DNA from: Chloroflexi bacterium HGW-Chloroflexi-10 | GTDB lineage: Bacteria > Chloroflexota > Anaerolineae > Anaerolineales > Anaerolineaceae | Assembly: GCA_002840755.1 (NCBI GenBank) | Contig: PHBZ01000018.1 | Coordinates: forward strand, 42,874-106,873 | Length of the DNA stretch: 64,000 nt | Direction of reading: 5' to 3' | Shown here: in pieces, positions 62,592-64,000 of the stretch | Layout of the letters: each line of letters begins with the position of its first letter | How positions within the stretch are numbered: the first letter of the stretch is position 1 | Translations under genes and position numbers: made by a program | The notes under the pieces: generated by a model | Told to the model about the DNA's origin: nothing | The model's database searches: none | What the model saw: the letters and a program-made list of their open reading frames with translations, nothing else

Positions 62592-64000
62592 GTGAAACCA
62601 TTTCACCTCCCGACTGAAAATGACATTCGAACCGCATACCAACAAGGAGAAGATGCTGTCATTGTGCTGTTTTATGAAACATTTAGCAAACTAGCCGATC
62701 GGGTCCAAAGATTGGAAGACCAGATTGCCAAAAACAGCAATAACAGTGGAAAACCACCCTCGAGTGATGGGTTGAAAAAGAAACCCAAGAGCCTGCGGCA
62801 CAAAAGTGGCAAAAAGAGTGGTGGACAGCCAGGGCATGAAGGAAATACGCTCAAAATGGTTGAAGATCCTGAGCATATTGAGATCCACCCAGTAGAACGC
62901 TGCCAGTATTGCCAAACTTGCTTAGAAAATGTTGAAGCAAGCGCATATGAAAAACGGCAAGTATTTGATGTACCGCCCACAAGGGTTGAAGTAACGGAAC
63001 ATCGAGCAGAGATCAAAAATTGCCCGATCTGTCATCAAACCACAAAGGGAGAATTTCCGCATCAAGTGAGCCAGCCGGTGCAATACGGGGAACGGATCAA
63101 AGCGCAAATGGTATATTTCAACCAGCAGCATTATGTGCCTTTGGAACGCACCACCGAGATCATTGAAGATTTGTACGGCCAATCGGTCAGTGAAGGCACC
63201 ATAGTGGAAGCCTGTAATCAGGTCGCAAAACACGTGGAGCCAGTCTATCAGGCCACCAAAGCAGAATTGATTGCCACGGAAGGCACAGGTCACTTTGATG
63301 AAACGGGAGCGCGTATCGAAAAGAGGTTGTGGTGGTTGCATGTGGTCTGCACAGAATTACTGACCTTCTACGCCGTTCACCCCAATCGTGGTTGCAAAGC
63401 ACTGGATGCAATTGGCATCTTCCCTGTGTTCAAAGGCACAGCCATGCATGATGCTTATCGGTCCTACTTCCAATATCAGGATGTGATCAATGCTTTGTGT
63501 AATGCCCACCATTTACGTGAGTTGAACTTCATTCAGGAACAATATCAACAACCCTGGGCCTTTGACATGCAAAAGCTTTTGCTGGAGATCAAGGATGCGG
63601 TTTCAATGGCAAAATCTGAGCAGAATTGTTTATTGCCCCCCGTCCAGATTGCCGACTTTGAAACCCGTTTTGATGCCATTATCGAGACTGGGTTTCGAGC
63701 CAACCCCTTACCCGGATTGCTTGATCCGCCTCCCAAAAGACGGGGCAAACCCAAACAACATCCGGCCAAGAATCTATTGGATCATCTCAAGCTGCGTAAA
63801 CGAGAAACTTTGGCTTTTATGTATGATTTTAAGGTGCCGTTCGATAATAACCAGGCGGAAAGAGATATTCGTATGGTTAAACTGAAACAAAAAGTGTCTG
63901 GTTGTTTTCGTTCTGAGGGTGGTGCCGAGGTTTTCTGCCAAATCCGCAGTTACATTTCAACTTCCCGTAAAAATGGACAACGAGTGTTGAATGTTCTACA
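62592..64000 (+). mobile_element. IS66-family transposase, 3' end cut by window edge
   Basis: An open frame starts at GTG 62592 ([20 protein letters not shown]) and runs to the edge (469 codons). IS66 hallmarks: an N-terminal helix with [20 protein letters not shown], a zinc-binding domain with CQYCQTC and CPICH, DDE Asp in [20 protein letters not shown], second Asp in [14 protein letters not shown], and [20 protein letters not shown] with the Glu. It catalyses transposition of its element. No accessory tnpA/tnpB is seen upstream. The frame is intact, so the element may be active or recent. Confidence 0.93.

Overview
The window looks like a chromosomal segment of an anaerobic Chloroflexota bacterium, most likely class Anaerolineae. 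This is inferred from the gene set, not from a marker gene. The supporting signs are a CIRCE-controlled hrcA-grpE-dnaK-dnaJ-prmA operon, T-box leaders, DUF951, lipoboxes without outer-membrane genes, an ion-translocating group 4-type [NiFe]-hydrogenase, and a circularly permuted family 5 solute-binding protein of a kind I recall from that phylum. Base composition is moderate and even, and genes are tightly packed in short operons on both strands.

Layout. 1-5.3 kb: lipid-type glycosyltransferase (cut by the left edge), DUF951 protein, small M50 protease, TyrA-like dehydrogenase lacking the catalytic His, a GIY-YIG/galactokinase fusion, a lipoprotein and a ferredoxin. 5.3-7.3 kb: an apt-like phosphoribosyltransferase and a nicotinate phosphoribosyltransferase. 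7.3-13.2 kb: the heat-shock operon on the minus strand with a perfect CIRCE and a good promoter. 13.4-15.7 kb: lysine 2,3-aminomutase and an aldo/keto reductase. 15.8-25.8 kb: two different valyl-tRNA synthetases (archaeal-type at 17.3 kb, bacterial-type at 22.2 kb). Each sits behind its own T-box leader with a GTC (Val) specifier and a TTGACG-17-TATAAT promoter. Between and after them lie an ABC1/UbiB kinase, a 73-residue protein and a uridine phosphorylase.

25.8-26.9 kb is non-coding and scarred: two copies of a palindromic repeat and a decayed integrase fragment. 26.9-32.8 kb is an accessory respiratory module: a Tat-exported FrdA-like flavoprotein lipoprotein, a TetR-type regulator, a membrane-anchored five-heme cytochrome c and a chemoreceptor. 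Together they suggest extracytoplasmic reduction of an unidentified organic electron acceptor plus taxis towards it. 33.2-36.2 kb: a 3-hydroxyisobutyrate dehydrogenase-family reductase and a multi-pass glycosyltransferase-like protein.

36.3-44.8 kb is an eleven-gene minus-strand operon for a membrane-bound, complex I-like [NiFe]-hydrogenase (J-K-L-N-A-B-C-D-H-I order) ending in its own maturation protease. The catalytic subunit keeps both CxxC pairs and a cleavable tail, and the small subunit has the hydrogenase CxxC rather than the complex I CC, so it should couple ferredoxin/H2 chemistry to ion pumping. 45.2-48.8 kb: a two-gene molybdenum hydroxylase. 49.0-56.5 kb: a 1901-residue alpha-2-macroglobulin-like lipoprotein without the thioester Cys, and the permuted solute-binding lipoprotein. 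56.7-62.4 kb: PAP2 phosphatase, a degenerate tRNA-Sec remnant, an EGY-like M50 protease, a D-threonine aldolase/D-serine dehydratase-like enzyme and a pseudo-PP2C/TM/beta-propeller protein. 62.6 kb to the right edge: an IS66-family transposase, cut by the edge.
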